Source of the DNA: Acidicapsa ligni
GTDB taxonomy: Bacteria; Acidobacteriota; Terriglobia; Terriglobales; Acidobacteriaceae
Direction: 5' to 3'
NCBI RefSeq assembly: GCF_025685655.1
Contig: NZ_JAGSYG010000004.1
Coordinates: forward strand, 434,001-498,000
Length of the DNA stretch: 64,000 nucleotides
Below the pieces are notes generated by a model. It made no database searches and had not been told where the DNA came from. It was given only the letters and a program-made list of their open reading frames with translations. Both the position numbers and the translations under genes were made by a program. This document shows positions 7,798-15,735 of this stretch, in pieces. The first letter of the stretch is position 1. Each line of letters starts with the position of its first letter.

Positions 7798-8541
7798 CTA
7801 CCCCCAGGCATCCACCCGCACAAACCTCCGCTCAGACTGATAACTACGAATCAGCACCCCGGCAGCAACCACCGTGCGGGAGCGGTCAGCCTCCAGAGAC
7901 AGGTGACCGCCATCATGGAGCACAAGGTTGGTGGCATACCCCTTGCGTAGATTTTTATCCATCAGCCGCGTAACCCGCGTTGTAATCGCCTCAGCCGACG
8001 GAGCATTCCAGTCGTTGCCGATGACATTCCATGTAATGGGAACCAGCCCAAGCTCGCCCGCAATGCGCATGGTCGCCACTCGACGCATCCCAAAAGGCGG
8101 TCGAAAGTAACGGACAGGCGCACCGATGATCTGCTCCAGCTCAGCGCTCGTTCGTGTCAGCTCTTCGCGAGTCTGCTTCGCATTCGTGAAAACGAGGTTG
8201 GGATGCGTCCAGGTATGGTTGCCGATGAGATGTCCCGCCGCATGAGTTTCGCGCACCAACGCATGCTGCGTGGCCGCATAGCGGCCAACAAGAAAGAAAG
8301 TAGCGCGAATGTTGCCTTTGGCCAGGATTTCCAGCAGTTGCGGAGTCCAGCGCGGATTAGGCCCGTCGTCAAAGGTCAGTGCAATTTCCGGCGGCCCATT
8401 TTCAGGGTTACGCGGAGCCGTCAGCGTGCGGCCAAAGAGTTGCGATGCCGGCGAGACCGCGGCATAGGCAAAACTGGCCGCTCCAGCCACGGCCAGTACG
8501 GCAGCGCTGCCGACTTCTACAATCGCTCGGGTGTCAGGCAT
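7798..8541 (-). CDS. Polysaccharide deacetylase (NodB-homology domain, CE4)
   Basis: A secreted or membrane-anchored metal-dependent deacetylase acting on N- or O-acetylated glycans such as peptidoglycan or chitin-like polymers. All CE4 motifs are present: TFDDGP with the metal and base Asp, HTWTHPN (H-x3-H metal ligands), YFRPPFG, and LHDGG near the C-terminus. With ATG 8541 the protein has 247 residues and a hydrophobic anchor (residues 8-29). In-frame starts up to 8670 exist but crowd the divergent panB. The stop is at 7798, next to the minisatellite. Confidence 0.88.
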   Translation of the reverse strand: MPDTRAIVEVGSAAVLAVAGAASFAYAAVSPASQLFGRTLTAPRNPENGPPEIALTFDDGPNPRWTPQLLEILAKGNIRATFFLVGRYAATQHALVRETHAAGHLIGNHTWTHPNLVFTNAKQTREELTRTSAELEQIIGAPVRYFRPPFGMRRVATMRIAGELGLVPITWNVIGNDWNAPSAEAITTRVTRLMDKNLRKGYATNLVLHDGGHLSLEADRSRTVVAAGVLIRSYQSERRFVRVDAWG

Positions 8542-8690
8542 CCGTTCCCATCCCAGTCCCAATCCTGTCCTGGAGCGTGGGACTCCTGAAACTATTGTCG
8601 CCGGTCGCTTTGCACCGGCCAAGTGTTCAGGCGTAGACTCAAGAAGGTTCGGACCGCATCCTGGGTACACGGAGCGGCACTGGAGAGAAA

Positions 8691-9593
8691 ATGAGTCTAA
8701 CCACCCCGCCGGAAGGGCGCAATTCTGCCGCCCCTACCCCCCTCACGACAACAAAAGTCACCATGCCCGCCCTGGCCGAAATGAAACGCCAGAGCAAGCC
8801 GATCACTGCCCTCACAGCGTATGACTATGCAACCTCGCGCCTGGTAGATGAAGCGGGTATCGACCTGATTCTGGTAGGCGATTCTCTGGCTATGGTTGTT
8901 CTCGGCCACGACAACACGCTCGCCGTGACCGTAGACGAGATGCTGCATCACACCCGCGCAGTACGCCGCGCGGTACGCCGCGCGCTGGTCGTAGCAGACA
9001 TGCCCTTTGGCAGCTACCACGGCAGCATAGAAGACGCCGTAGCCAATGCCGTCCGCTTCGTGAAGGAAGCAGGCGCCGAGGCCGTCAAGATCGAGGGCGC
9101 ACGAGTAGAACTGGTGCGCGCACTGACAGATGCCGAGATTCCAGTAGTTGGCCATCTCGGCCTGACGCCGCAATCCGTCCACCGCATGGGTGGCTATCGA
9201 GTGCAGGCCAAAACCGCAGAAACAGTCATCCAGCTCAGGGCAGATGCTGCGGCTCTGGCCGAGGCAGGAGCAGGAGCGATCGTACTCGAAGGCGTTCCGC
9301 GCGAAGTAGCTGCTGCGATCACGGCAGAGCTGTCTATCCCGATCATCGGAATCGGCGCCGGTCCGGAATGCGATGGCCAGATCCTTGTCTTCCACGACAT
9401 TTTGAATATGACCTTTGCGCCGCACGCCAAGTTTGTACGGCAGTATGCGGATGTCGCAACGGTGATTCGCGAAGCAGTGGAGCATTATCGCGAAGACGTA
9501 GAGCGAAAAGTCTTCCCGTCGGACGAAGAGAGCTATCACCTGCCCGAGGCCGTGCGCGAAGCTGCGCTGTTGCCCGCCATTTCTCGCGACTGA
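8691..9593 (+). CDS. panB: 3-methyl-2-oxobutanoate hydroxymethyltransferase
   Basis: First committed enzyme of pantothenate synthesis; adds a hydroxymethyl group from 5,10-methylene-THF to ketoisovalerate. Visible are ITALTAYDYATSRLVDEAG, the metal aspartates in VGDSLAMVVLG and VADMPFGSY, the lysine/glutamate pair in AVKIEGA, and the catalytic-glutamate segment VLEGVPREVA. The protein has 300 residues; the first 24 are a non-conserved Thr/Pro-rich tail. ATG 8691 is supported by GGAGAG five bases upstream. One base separates it from panC, so the two form an operon. The start is divergent from the polysaccharide deacetylase. Confidence 0.96.
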   Translation: MSLTTPPEGRNSAAPTPLTTTKVTMPALAEMKRQSKPITALTAYDYATSRLVDEAGIDLILVGDSLAMVVLGHDNTLAVTVDEMLHHTRAVRRAVRRALVVADMPFGSYHGSIEDAVANAVRFVKEAGAEAVKIEGARVELVRALTDAEIPVVGHLGLTPQSVHRMGGYRVQAKTAETVIQLRADAAALAEAGAGAIVLEGVPREVAAAITAELSIPIIGIGAGPECDGQILVFHDILNMTFAPHAKFVRQYADVATVIREAVEHYREDVERKVFPSDEESYHLPEAVREAALLPAISRD

Positions 9594-9594
9594 T

Positions 9595-10449
9595 ATGAAA
9601 ATCATTGAGACTGTTGCAGAACTGCGAGCATGGTCGCGCGAAGCCCGCCGATCCGAGAAGGCTACCGGGAAGATTGTCGGACTGGTTCCAACAATGGGAG
9701 CATTGCACGAAGGGCATCTCTCACTGGTGCGAGCGGCAAAGACAGACTGCCAGGCCGTAGTCGTCAGCATCTTCGTAAACCCAACACAGTTCGGGCCAAA
9801 TGAAGACTTTTCCAAGTATCCCCGAACCTTCGACGCCGACTGCGCATTGCTTGCGACAGAAGGTGTCGATGCGGTATTCGCACCTCAACCGCAGGAAATC
9901 TATCAACCTGCGGCGGCAACGTTTGTCGAGGTAGAAGGTCTAAGCGAGCGGCTCGATGGAGCTTCGCGGCCAGGGCATTTTCGCGGAGTAGCGACTGTCG
10001 TTTCGAAGCTGTTTATCGCAGCGGAGCCGGATCGAGCCTACTTCGGCCAGAAGGATGGTGCTCAAGTGGCTGTTCTGCGGCGGATGACCGCAGATCTGCT
10101 GCTGCCGGTTGAACTGGTTGTGAGTCCGATTGTGCGCGAGAGCGATGGCTTGGCGATGAGTTCGCGGAACCGGTATCTTTCGCCCGAAGAACGCACGCAG
10201 GCTCTGGTATTGAGCCGTAGCTTAGAGACGATGCAGAAAGCGATAACCGCAGGCGAGCGCGACTCGGAGGCCCTGATTGCAACAGCGCGGGCGAGCCTCG
10301 CTACGGAGCCGGAGGTTCGAATCGATTACATTGCAGCGGTAGATTGGGGAACGCTTTTGCCGGTCGAGAAAGTTGTGCCGGGGAACCTGTTCGCAATCGC
10401 AGCGTGGGTTGGGAGCACGCGACTTATCGATAATTTTATCGTTGGTTAA
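9595..10449 (+). CDS. panC: Pantoate-beta-alanine ligase (pantothenate synthetase)
   Basis: A 284-residue ATP-dependent ligase that joins pantoate and beta-alanine through a pantoyl-adenylate. It belongs to the HIGH nucleotidyl-transferase superfamily: VPTMGALHEGHLSLV carries the HxGH motif (His38, His41), and SDGLAMSSRNRYLS is the KMSKS-like loop. VNPTQFGPNEDFSKYPR is the pantoate-binding stretch. The gene follows panB by one base and ends before a strong hairpin terminator. panD, which would supply beta-alanine, is not in the window. Confidence 0.96.
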   Translation: MKIIETVAELRAWSREARRSEKATGKIVGLVPTMGALHEGHLSLVRAAKTDCQAVVVSIFVNPTQFGPNEDFSKYPRTFDADCALLATEGVDAVFAPQPQEIYQPAAATFVEVEGLSERLDGASRPGHFRGVATVVSKLFIAAEPDRAYFGQKDGAQVAVLRRMTADLLLPVELVVSPIVRESDGLAMSSRNRYLSPEERTQALVLSRSLETMQKAITAGERDSEALIATARASLATEPEVRIDYIAAVDWGTLLPVEKVVPGNLFAIAAWVGSTRLIDNFIVG

Positions 10450-10480
10450 ATGTCGGGCAAGTTTAGCGTTTCTGCATAGC

Positions 10481-10516
10481 AGAAAGCCCAGCCCTGAGGT
10501 CAGGGCTGGGCTTTCT
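10481..10516. terminator. Terminator between panC and cytochrome c gene
   Basis: A perfect 17-bp palindrome (AGAAAGCCCAGCCCTGA, GG, then its complement) is followed by ATTT on the plus strand; AAAG/CTTT at the edges gives T-rich tails on both strands. It separates the convergent panBC operon and cytochrome gene. Confidence 0.88.
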
Positions 10517-10553
10517 ATTTGAGTCGGCATGTCATGATTTGGTACTTCAAAGA

Positions 10554-11060
10554 CTAGTGAGCGTGGTCGTGCTCTTTTTCCGGAGCCGGAACGAAGGGTT
10601 CCGGTCCGAGATGACCGCGATGGCAGGTGCCGCAAGTGACAGGTGCGCCCGAACTGTCGATCTTGGAGATGTAGCTAGTGTTGATGTCTTCGACCATCTT
10701 GAACATCTTGCGAGCTGTTTGTTTTTCTTCCTTGGAGTCATCGGCGAAGTTGAGGCGTGGTTTGCCGTTCGGGCCAATGTTCTTCGGATCGACCGCGTGA
10801 CATGTCTTACAGCCGGTGCCGAGTTCGCCTTCCCATTTCTCCATGATCTCGTGAACCTGCGGACCGGTAAGGTTGCGGGGCAGGACTTTGAGATTGGTTG
10901 GTGCTGGCATTTCATGTGGAGGCGGTGGTGCTGTCTGGGCTTGCGCGGCTTGAGCTTCCGGACCCTGCGCCGCAAATACCAGCGTGCGTCCGGCGAATAG
11001 AGAGACCGATGCGACCGCAACCACAATGGTGGTTGCTATGGTGAGACGAGAAAAGTTCAT
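10554..11060 (-). CDS. Dihaem c-type cytochrome related to photosynthetic reaction-centre cytochrome subunit
   Basis: A 168-residue exported electron carrier. Residues 6-30 are a signal ending VFAAQ; a Pro/Gln/Ala-rich linker follows. Two haem-binding sites are present, CKTCH (84-88) and CGTCH (143-147). Each is preceded by a helix with methionines (Met73; Met119/122) that could be axial ligands, the arrangement of the reaction-centre cytochrome c family. NLKVLPRNLTGPQVHEIM is typical of the half-length acidobacterial versions. The C-terminus is His/Glu-rich (EKEHDHAH) and may bind metal. No reaction-centre genes are near, so a respiratory or periplasmic role is inferred. Confidence 0.88.
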   Translation of the reverse strand: MNFSRLTIATTIVVAVASVSLFAGRTLVFAAQGPEAQAAQAQTAPPPPHEMPAPTNLKVLPRNLTGPQVHEIMEKWEGELGTGCKTCHAVDPKNIGPNGKPRLNFADDSKEEKQTARKMFKMVEDINTSYISKIDSSGAPVTCGTCHRGHLGPEPFVPAPEKEHDHAH

Positions 11061-11133
11061 TCGCGAGAAGTCCTTTAGGTGAGTGAATGTCGCTCGAACG
11101 GAATGCGGCTTCTGCGTTCAGTTTACACAGCGG

Positions 11134-11808
11134 TTACGAATGCGCTGGCTTGATTAAGAATTTTGATTTGGGAACGCGGGAGACGCAAGGGTGATTGGCG
11201 AGCGTGAAACGCAAGGGAAGATCGGCGGCGTGGCGGATGCCGATGCGCGGAGTGATTTCCACTGGACCTGGAGTGTAACTATCCTGGCGAAGTTGTAGCG
11301 GCGAGTCGGCGTCCAGCAGGTCGAGGCCGTTGTCTTCAGGTCGGGTAATGGCGAGGGCCTTGCACAGGATGCCAGGACCTCCGGTGAGCCTGGCTTCCAG
11401 GGCGGTCGCGGGCAGGTTGCGGTTGATCGCCATTGCTTCGCGATTCAGAACTGGCTCCAGGGCACGAATGAGGATGCAGCCGGCTTTGCCCTCAGGCTCG
11501 CAGGTAACGTTCATGCAGAAGTACATGCCGTAGATGAAGTAGACGTATGCGTGGCCGGGAGGCCCAAACATGACGCGGTTGCGCGGTGTGACTCCGCGAA
11601 AGCTATGGGCGGCTGGATCGGGCGTAGTGGTGATGTGCGGGCCTAGATAGGCTTCCACTTCGACGATGCGCCCGGCAATCCAGCCGGCAGAGGTGTTATG
11701 CGCCAGGATTTTGCCCAGCAATTGCGGGGCGACGAGTTCGGGCGCGGCGGTGAGAAAGCGCCGTGAAACAGGCCGCCAGTTTTTGGGCAGTATTGCTGGC
11801 GGCTTCAT
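11134..11808 (-). CDS. DNA-3-methyladenine glycosylase, AAG/MPG type
   Basis: A 224-residue base-excision repair enzyme removing alkylated purines. The signature RIVEVEAYLGP contains the catalytic Glu52; AAHSFRG and the GHAYVYFIYGMYFCMNV strand that flips the base follow. An extra six or so residues (HITTTP) sit between LGP and the AAHS segment compared with the human or Bacillus enzymes. Three bases separate it from bcp, so the two are probably one transcript. The window also contains an unrelated Tag-type glycosylase at 45.6 kb with overlapping function. Confidence 0.93.
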   Translation of the reverse strand: MKPPAILPKNWRPVSRRFLTAAPELVAPQLLGKILAHNTSAGWIAGRIVEVEAYLGPHITTTPDPAAHSFRGVTPRNRVMFGPPGHAYVYFIYGMYFCMNVTCEPEGKAGCILIRALEPVLNREAMAINRNLPATALEARLTGGPGILCKALAITRPEDNGLDLLDADSPLQLRQDSYTPGPVEITPRIGIRHAADLPLRFTLANHPCVSRVPKSKFLIKPAHS

Positions 11809-11810
11809 GA

Positions 11811-12275
11811 TCAGGCCTGGTGAGCCTTGATGGCTGCGAGAACTTCTTCCGCGTGTCCCTCGGGCTTGACCTTGGGGAAAATTTGGAGGAGAGTCTGATC
11901 GGGGCCGATGACGTAGGTGGTGCGTTCGATGCCCATGACTTTTTTGCCGTACATGTTCTTTTCCTTTAGCACCCCAAACTGATTGCAGACTTTTTCGTCT
12001 ACATCTGCTAGCAGGGTATAGGGCAGATTGAATTTCTCGCGGAATTTGCGCTGCGCTTTTGGAGTATCGCGGGAGATGCCGAGAACTATGGCGCCTGCAG
12101 CCTGGAGCTGTTCAAATGTATCGCGGAAACCGCAGGCCTCAATGGTGCAGCCAGGAGTATCAGCCTTAGGGTAGAAGAAGAGTACAACGGGTTTTCCTGC
12201 GAAGTCGGTGAGGCTGACGGTTTTGTCCTGATCGTCCTGGAGTGTGAAGTTGGCTACTTTTTCGTTCAGTTCCAT
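11811..12275 (-). CDS. bcp: Thioredoxin-dependent thiol peroxidase (BCP/PrxQ type)
   Basis: A 154-residue peroxiredoxin that reduces peroxides using thioredoxin. The peroxidatic Cys43 lies in DTPGCTIEACGFRD and the resolving Cys48 five residues later, the atypical two-cysteine E. coli-BCP pattern. FFYPKADTPGCT and GISRDTPKAQRKF are diagnostic. GAGGA lies eight bases before ATG 12275. It leads an oxidative/alkylation-damage pair with the glycosylase gene. Confidence 0.95.
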   Translation of the reverse strand: MELNEKVANFTLQDDQDKTVSLTDFAGKPVVLFFYPKADTPGCTIEACGFRDTFEQLQAAGAIVLGISRDTPKAQRKFREKFNLPYTLLADVDEKVCNQFGVLKEKNMYGKKVMGIERTTYVIGPDQTLLQIFPKVKPEGHAEEVLAAIKAHQA

Positions 12276-12375
12276 GCGGAAATCCTCGATTCGGTGCGTT
12301 GATGTTGCTGCCGATGGATGTGGCTCGCGGCTGCTCGGGGCTGCCTGTAAGGATTATTCCCGACTTGGGGCTGGT

Positions 12376-14019
12376 GTGTCATTCGGGCTGAGGGCGCTGC
12401 TTGGATTGCTTGTGGCTGGGGGCGCTGCATCGCAGGCTTTGGCGCAGTATCCGGGGAGGGTCGTTAAGACGACAAAGCCGGATTCTGTGCTGCGATCCAT
12501 TGCTGTACTGGAGTGGACAGGTGAGGCGGGGAAACCGTCGGCGAGCCGCCTGGTGCCGGTGGCGGTGTTCGATGGGGAACAGTTGAATGACGGGACGATT
12601 TACCTGAATCGCCCTGAGCCGCTGGCGCTGCAGAATGGGGTTGAGTACGAGCTGCAACAAGCGGGAAAGCCGATGGGCTTATTCGATGTGTTTGCGGCGG
12701 GTGAATCGCAGGGCGCGTGGCGTGGATTCGGGGCGTGGAAGCCTTATTCCGAGGCGAAGATCAAATCGGATCAGGCGTTCAATCAGAGTTCGCTCTATGC
12801 GCAGGTGGACATAAAGGACGATGACAAGCCCGTGCTGAAGCGGAAGCATCCGAAGGGAACGGATGGTGATGATCCCAAGCCAAAGGCGGATGCGAAGCCG
12901 AGTACAGGTACGAGTGCGGATTCTGGAGCGACCAAAACATCTTCGACGGCGGATGATGATCCGGACCGTCCCAAGTTGAAGAGGAAGGCTTCTTCTTCCG
13001 GTGATTCGGCGAGTACTAGTTCTTCGGATAGTTCTAATTCGGGTTCCTCGGGCTCGGCTTCTTCGAGTACGACTACTTCAACGCCGGCGGCGGATGCCGA
13101 TCCTGATCGGCCGGTGTTGAAGAGGAAGTCATCTTCGAGTGATTCGGGAACGACGACTGCTTCTGGGTCTGGAGCTGGAACGGGTGCTGCCGATCCGGAT
13201 CGGCCTACGATTCGCCGTACGCGTAAGAATCTGGCGGATGCGGGGATGATGGAGACTTCTACAAGTAGTCCTGACCCGGATAGACCGCGGCTGATGCGGG
13301 GCAAGCCTACGAATCTGGGTGTGACGGAGGCTCCGCGATTGATGGGATCGCCGCCTGCAATGGAGCAGGTGGTGGCGGTTTCGGATGCGAGCAATCGTGC
13401 GGAACATCCGTGGAAGTATTCGTGGGCGAATCCGGATGACGAGTTGAAGATGAAGTCGGCGCTGGAGGATATGGCTCGGACGGCGATGGGGCTGGATGCG
13501 GCTGCGGCTCCTGCGGCGGCTGCTGGGAAACCGGCGCCGAAGGCTACAGTGCCAAAGACTGCGGTACCAAAGACGGGGGCGCGCAGGACTGCGGTCAAGA
13601 AGAAGGCTGCGCCAGCGGTTGTGGCTGCTCCGGTTCAGGTTGCTCTTGAGGATGAGAAGTTTCACGTATTTGAGCTGACGTATGGGTCTTCGGCGACGAT
13701 GGTGCTGACGGCCAGTGCTCCGATAACTACGACGCTGGGTGCGGACGGAGTTATGAAGGCTGCGCCGCAAAAGTTTGTGACGTTGATTGCGCAGCCCGAT
13801 CTGTATGGCGGAGTGCTGGTGGTATTCAAGAGTGTTACAGATTCGGCGCATTTGGATGAGACTCCGCGGATGCGGCTGGTGGACGCTGTGGATGCCGAGG
13901 GGGACAATCGCGGAGAGTTGCTGTTTGAACTGAGGGGTGCTTCGCAGCGGCAGTTTGCGCTATACAGGGTTTTACGTGGGTCGGCGGAACAGTTGTTTGC
14001 TACGGTGTCGATTCCGTAG
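12376..14019 (+). CDS. Secreted hypothetical protein with repeated DPDRP-x-LKRK motifs
   Basis: No family recognised. With GTG 12376 as start (547 residues) it gains a good signal peptide ending QALA-Q; earlier in-frame starts overlap bcp. Residues 25-145 form a conserved-looking domain that ends GFGAWKPYSEAKIK. A low-complexity Ser/Thr/Asp region follows with five related motifs: DDDKPVLKRK (12817), DPDRPKLKRK (12958), DPDRPVLKRK (13099), DPDRPTIRR (13192) and DPDRPRLMR (13273). After an Ala/Pro/Lys linker, a C-terminal domain (about 420-547) contains FELTYGSSATMVLTA. The alternating acidic and basic motifs could bind polymers or partners; this is inference. Confidence 0.8.
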   Translation: MSFGLRALLGLLVAGGAASQALAQYPGRVVKTTKPDSVLRSIAVLEWTGEAGKPSASRLVPVAVFDGEQLNDGTIYLNRPEPLALQNGVEYELQQAGKPMGLFDVFAAGESQGAWRGFGAWKPYSEAKIKSDQAFNQSSLYAQVDIKDDDKPVLKRKHPKGTDGDDPKPKADAKPSTGTSADSGATKTSSTADDDPDRPKLKRKASSSGDSASTSSSDSSNSGSSGSASSSTTTSTPAADADPDRPVLKRKSSSSDSGTTTASGSGAGTGAADPDRPTIRRTRKNLADAGMMETSTSSPDPDRPRLMRGKPTNLGVTEAPRLMGSPPAMEQVVAVSDASNRAEHPWKYSWANPDDELKMKSALEDMARTAMGLDAAAAPAAAAGKPAPKATVPKTAVPKTGARRTAVKKKAAPAVVAAPVQVALEDEKFHVFELTYGSSATMVLTASAPITTTLGADGVMKAAPQKFVTLIAQPDLYGGVLVVFKSVTDSAHLDETPRMRLVDAVDAEGDNRGELLFELRGASQRQFALYRVLRGSAEQLFATVSIP

Positions 14020-14093
14020 TTGGGCTATATCTCAGGGTGTCTGGTTTTTAGGTAGCAGAAGTGCGTCTTTAGGGAAGCTAGTCGGTTTGCTGT

Positions 14094-14126
14094 CCCATCC
14101 TTTGTGCGGGGAGCACGAAGGATGGG
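14094..14126. terminator. Hairpin between convergent genes
   Basis: CCCATCCTTTGTGC and GCACGAAGGATGGG pair over 14 bases (one G-U type step) around GGGGA. It lies between the convergent DPDRP-repeat gene and the RND operon end. The flanking T-run is weak, so it may be a repeat-derived hairpin rather than a strong terminator. Confidence 0.6.
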
Positions 14127-14146
14127 ATGGCCGATATAAGAAGCGG

Positions 14147-15733
14147 CTATTTCGGGATCTGGGTGGTGTCCCAGCCGCCGCCCAGGGAGCGAATCAGCTC
14201 TACGGTTTTGGCGTATTGCTCGCTCTTGAGGTTGGCTTCCGTGCGCTGGTTCTGGATCAGCGTGTTTTCGGCGGTTGTGACTTCGAGATAGCTGGTAACG
14301 CCGCCTTTGTAGCGCTGGTTGGAGATGTCGAGCGAGTTTTGCGCGTCGGCGACTGCCGCGCGTTCGGCTTCTTCTTCCTGCTCGAGAATGCGCAGGTCGG
14401 AGAGCTTGTCTTCGACTTCCTGGAAGGCTACGACGATTGTGTTTTTGTAGGTTGAGGCGTTGGCTTCAAAATTGTCGCGTGCCTGCTGGGTGACGGCATG
14501 GCGCAGACCGCCGTCGATGAGCAGTTCCGATGCCTGGCCGCCGAGCGACCACAGTGAGCTGGGGCCTTGCAGCCAGGTGCCGCCGTGGGTGCTTTCAAAG
14601 CCGCCACCGCCGCCGAGGGTGATGGTGGGATAGAAGGCCGAGATGGCGACGCCGATCTGCGCGTTGGCCAGGGCGGCGCGGCGCTCCGCTGCAGCGATGT
14701 CAGGGCGGCGCTCAAGGAGTTGTGAGGGCAGACCTGTCGGGACGGTGGGAAGCACTGTTTTGGAGCCCATCTCAAGCGGATCGGCTGCGATATTGAAATC
14801 GGAGAGTTTGTAGTAGGCGATGCTGCCGATGGCGTGTTCAAACTCGGTACGGGCGATGCCGACGTCGATGAGCTGGGCGCGCTCTGTATCGAGCTGAGTG
14901 AGAGCCTGGGCTACGTCGACTCCGGTGCCGATACCGCCTTTGAGGCGTCGGCGGGTCAGGTCGAGCTGATCGTTGAGTGCCTTGATATCGGAGTCGAGGA
15001 GTTGCTTTTGCGTGTCGAGGCCGCGCAATTCAAAGTAATCTTCGGCGAGCTCGGATTCAAGGCTGAGCTCGACGTTGGCGAGGTCAGCATTGCTGGCTTG
15101 AGCGGCAGCTTTTGCCGACTCCACGGTGCGGCGAATCTTGCCCCAGAAATCCGGTTCCCAGGATGCCTGACCTTCCAGGGTGAGGTCGTTGTAGTTGGTG
15201 ATCGTGGATGTTGCCGGGATGGTGAGTGGCCGATGGGACGAGACTTTGGCGTGATTTACGCCGGGTCCGGCAGAGAGCGTCGGATAAAAGGCGGCGCGGG
15301 CTATGCGGACCTGTTCGCGGGCGGCGAAGTAGGTTTCGAGCGCGGCGTGAAGGCTCTGATTGTAGGTGGCGATGCGCTCTTCATACTGGTTGAGCTGGGG
15401 ATCGTTGTAGATTTCCCACCACTTGCCTTTCAGCATGCCGTCCGAGGGATTAGCCGGGCTCCAGGAGCCATTCGCCGGATTGGGCGGCGGAGGGACATTG
15501 GACGCACCGGTCTCTTTATAGAGCGCTGGGGTTTCTGTCGCGGGGGCGGGGCGCTGGTAGTTGGGGCCTACGGGCTTGCATCCGGAGATGGCCAGAGTCA
15601 GGAGAAGAAGCGCTGACGCGGAAAGGGCGAGACTTGCCGGCCCCATCTTTTGCGTGGAGTTACTTCGCAAAAAATGGGGTGCCCTATCTTTTGTCGATAG
15701 GGGCAAATCCAGAACCGTTTTGGGAGTGCCCAT
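14147..15733 (-). CDS. Outer-membrane factor of an RND efflux pump (NodT/OprM family lipoprotein)
   Basis: A 528-residue TolC-like channel. After an unusual 30-residue N-terminal extension come a hydrophobic stretch and the lipobox LAISGC (Cys near residue 52), then the family opening VGPNYQRPAPATE. Two OEP repeats follow, each ending in the typical coiled helices (for example LTRRRLKGGIGTGVDVAQALTQLD and SNQRYKGGVTSYLEVTTAENTL). GGGGAGG sits nine bases before ATG 15733, so the extension is probably translated; ATG 15646 would give a normal lipoprotein. Three bases after the adaptor gene, it completes a permease-adaptor-channel operon. Confidence 0.93.
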   Translation of the reverse strand: MGTPKTVLDLPLSTKDRAPHFLRSNSTQKMGPASLALSASALLLLTLAISGCKPVGPNYQRPAPATETPALYKETGASNVPPPPNPANGSWSPANPSDGMLKGKWWEIYNDPQLNQYEERIATYNQSLHAALETYFAAREQVRIARAAFYPTLSAGPGVNHAKVSSHRPLTIPATSTITNYNDLTLEGQASWEPDFWGKIRRTVESAKAAAQASNADLANVELSLESELAEDYFELRGLDTQKQLLDSDIKALNDQLDLTRRRLKGGIGTGVDVAQALTQLDTERAQLIDVGIARTEFEHAIGSIAYYKLSDFNIAADPLEMGSKTVLPTVPTGLPSQLLERRPDIAAAERRAALANAQIGVAISAFYPTITLGGGGGFESTHGGTWLQGPSSLWSLGGQASELLIDGGLRHAVTQQARDNFEANASTYKNTIVVAFQEVEDKLSDLRILEQEEEAERAAVADAQNSLDISNQRYKGGVTSYLEVTTAENTLIQNQRTEANLKSEQYAKTVELIRSLGGGWDTTQIPK

Positions 15734-15735
15734 GC

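Noticed and set aside
12795..13598. 267-codon antisense frame within the DPDRP-repeat gene
   Set aside because: It is the mirror of a low-complexity Ser/Asp/Lys region with a biased composition; no ribosome site or family match.
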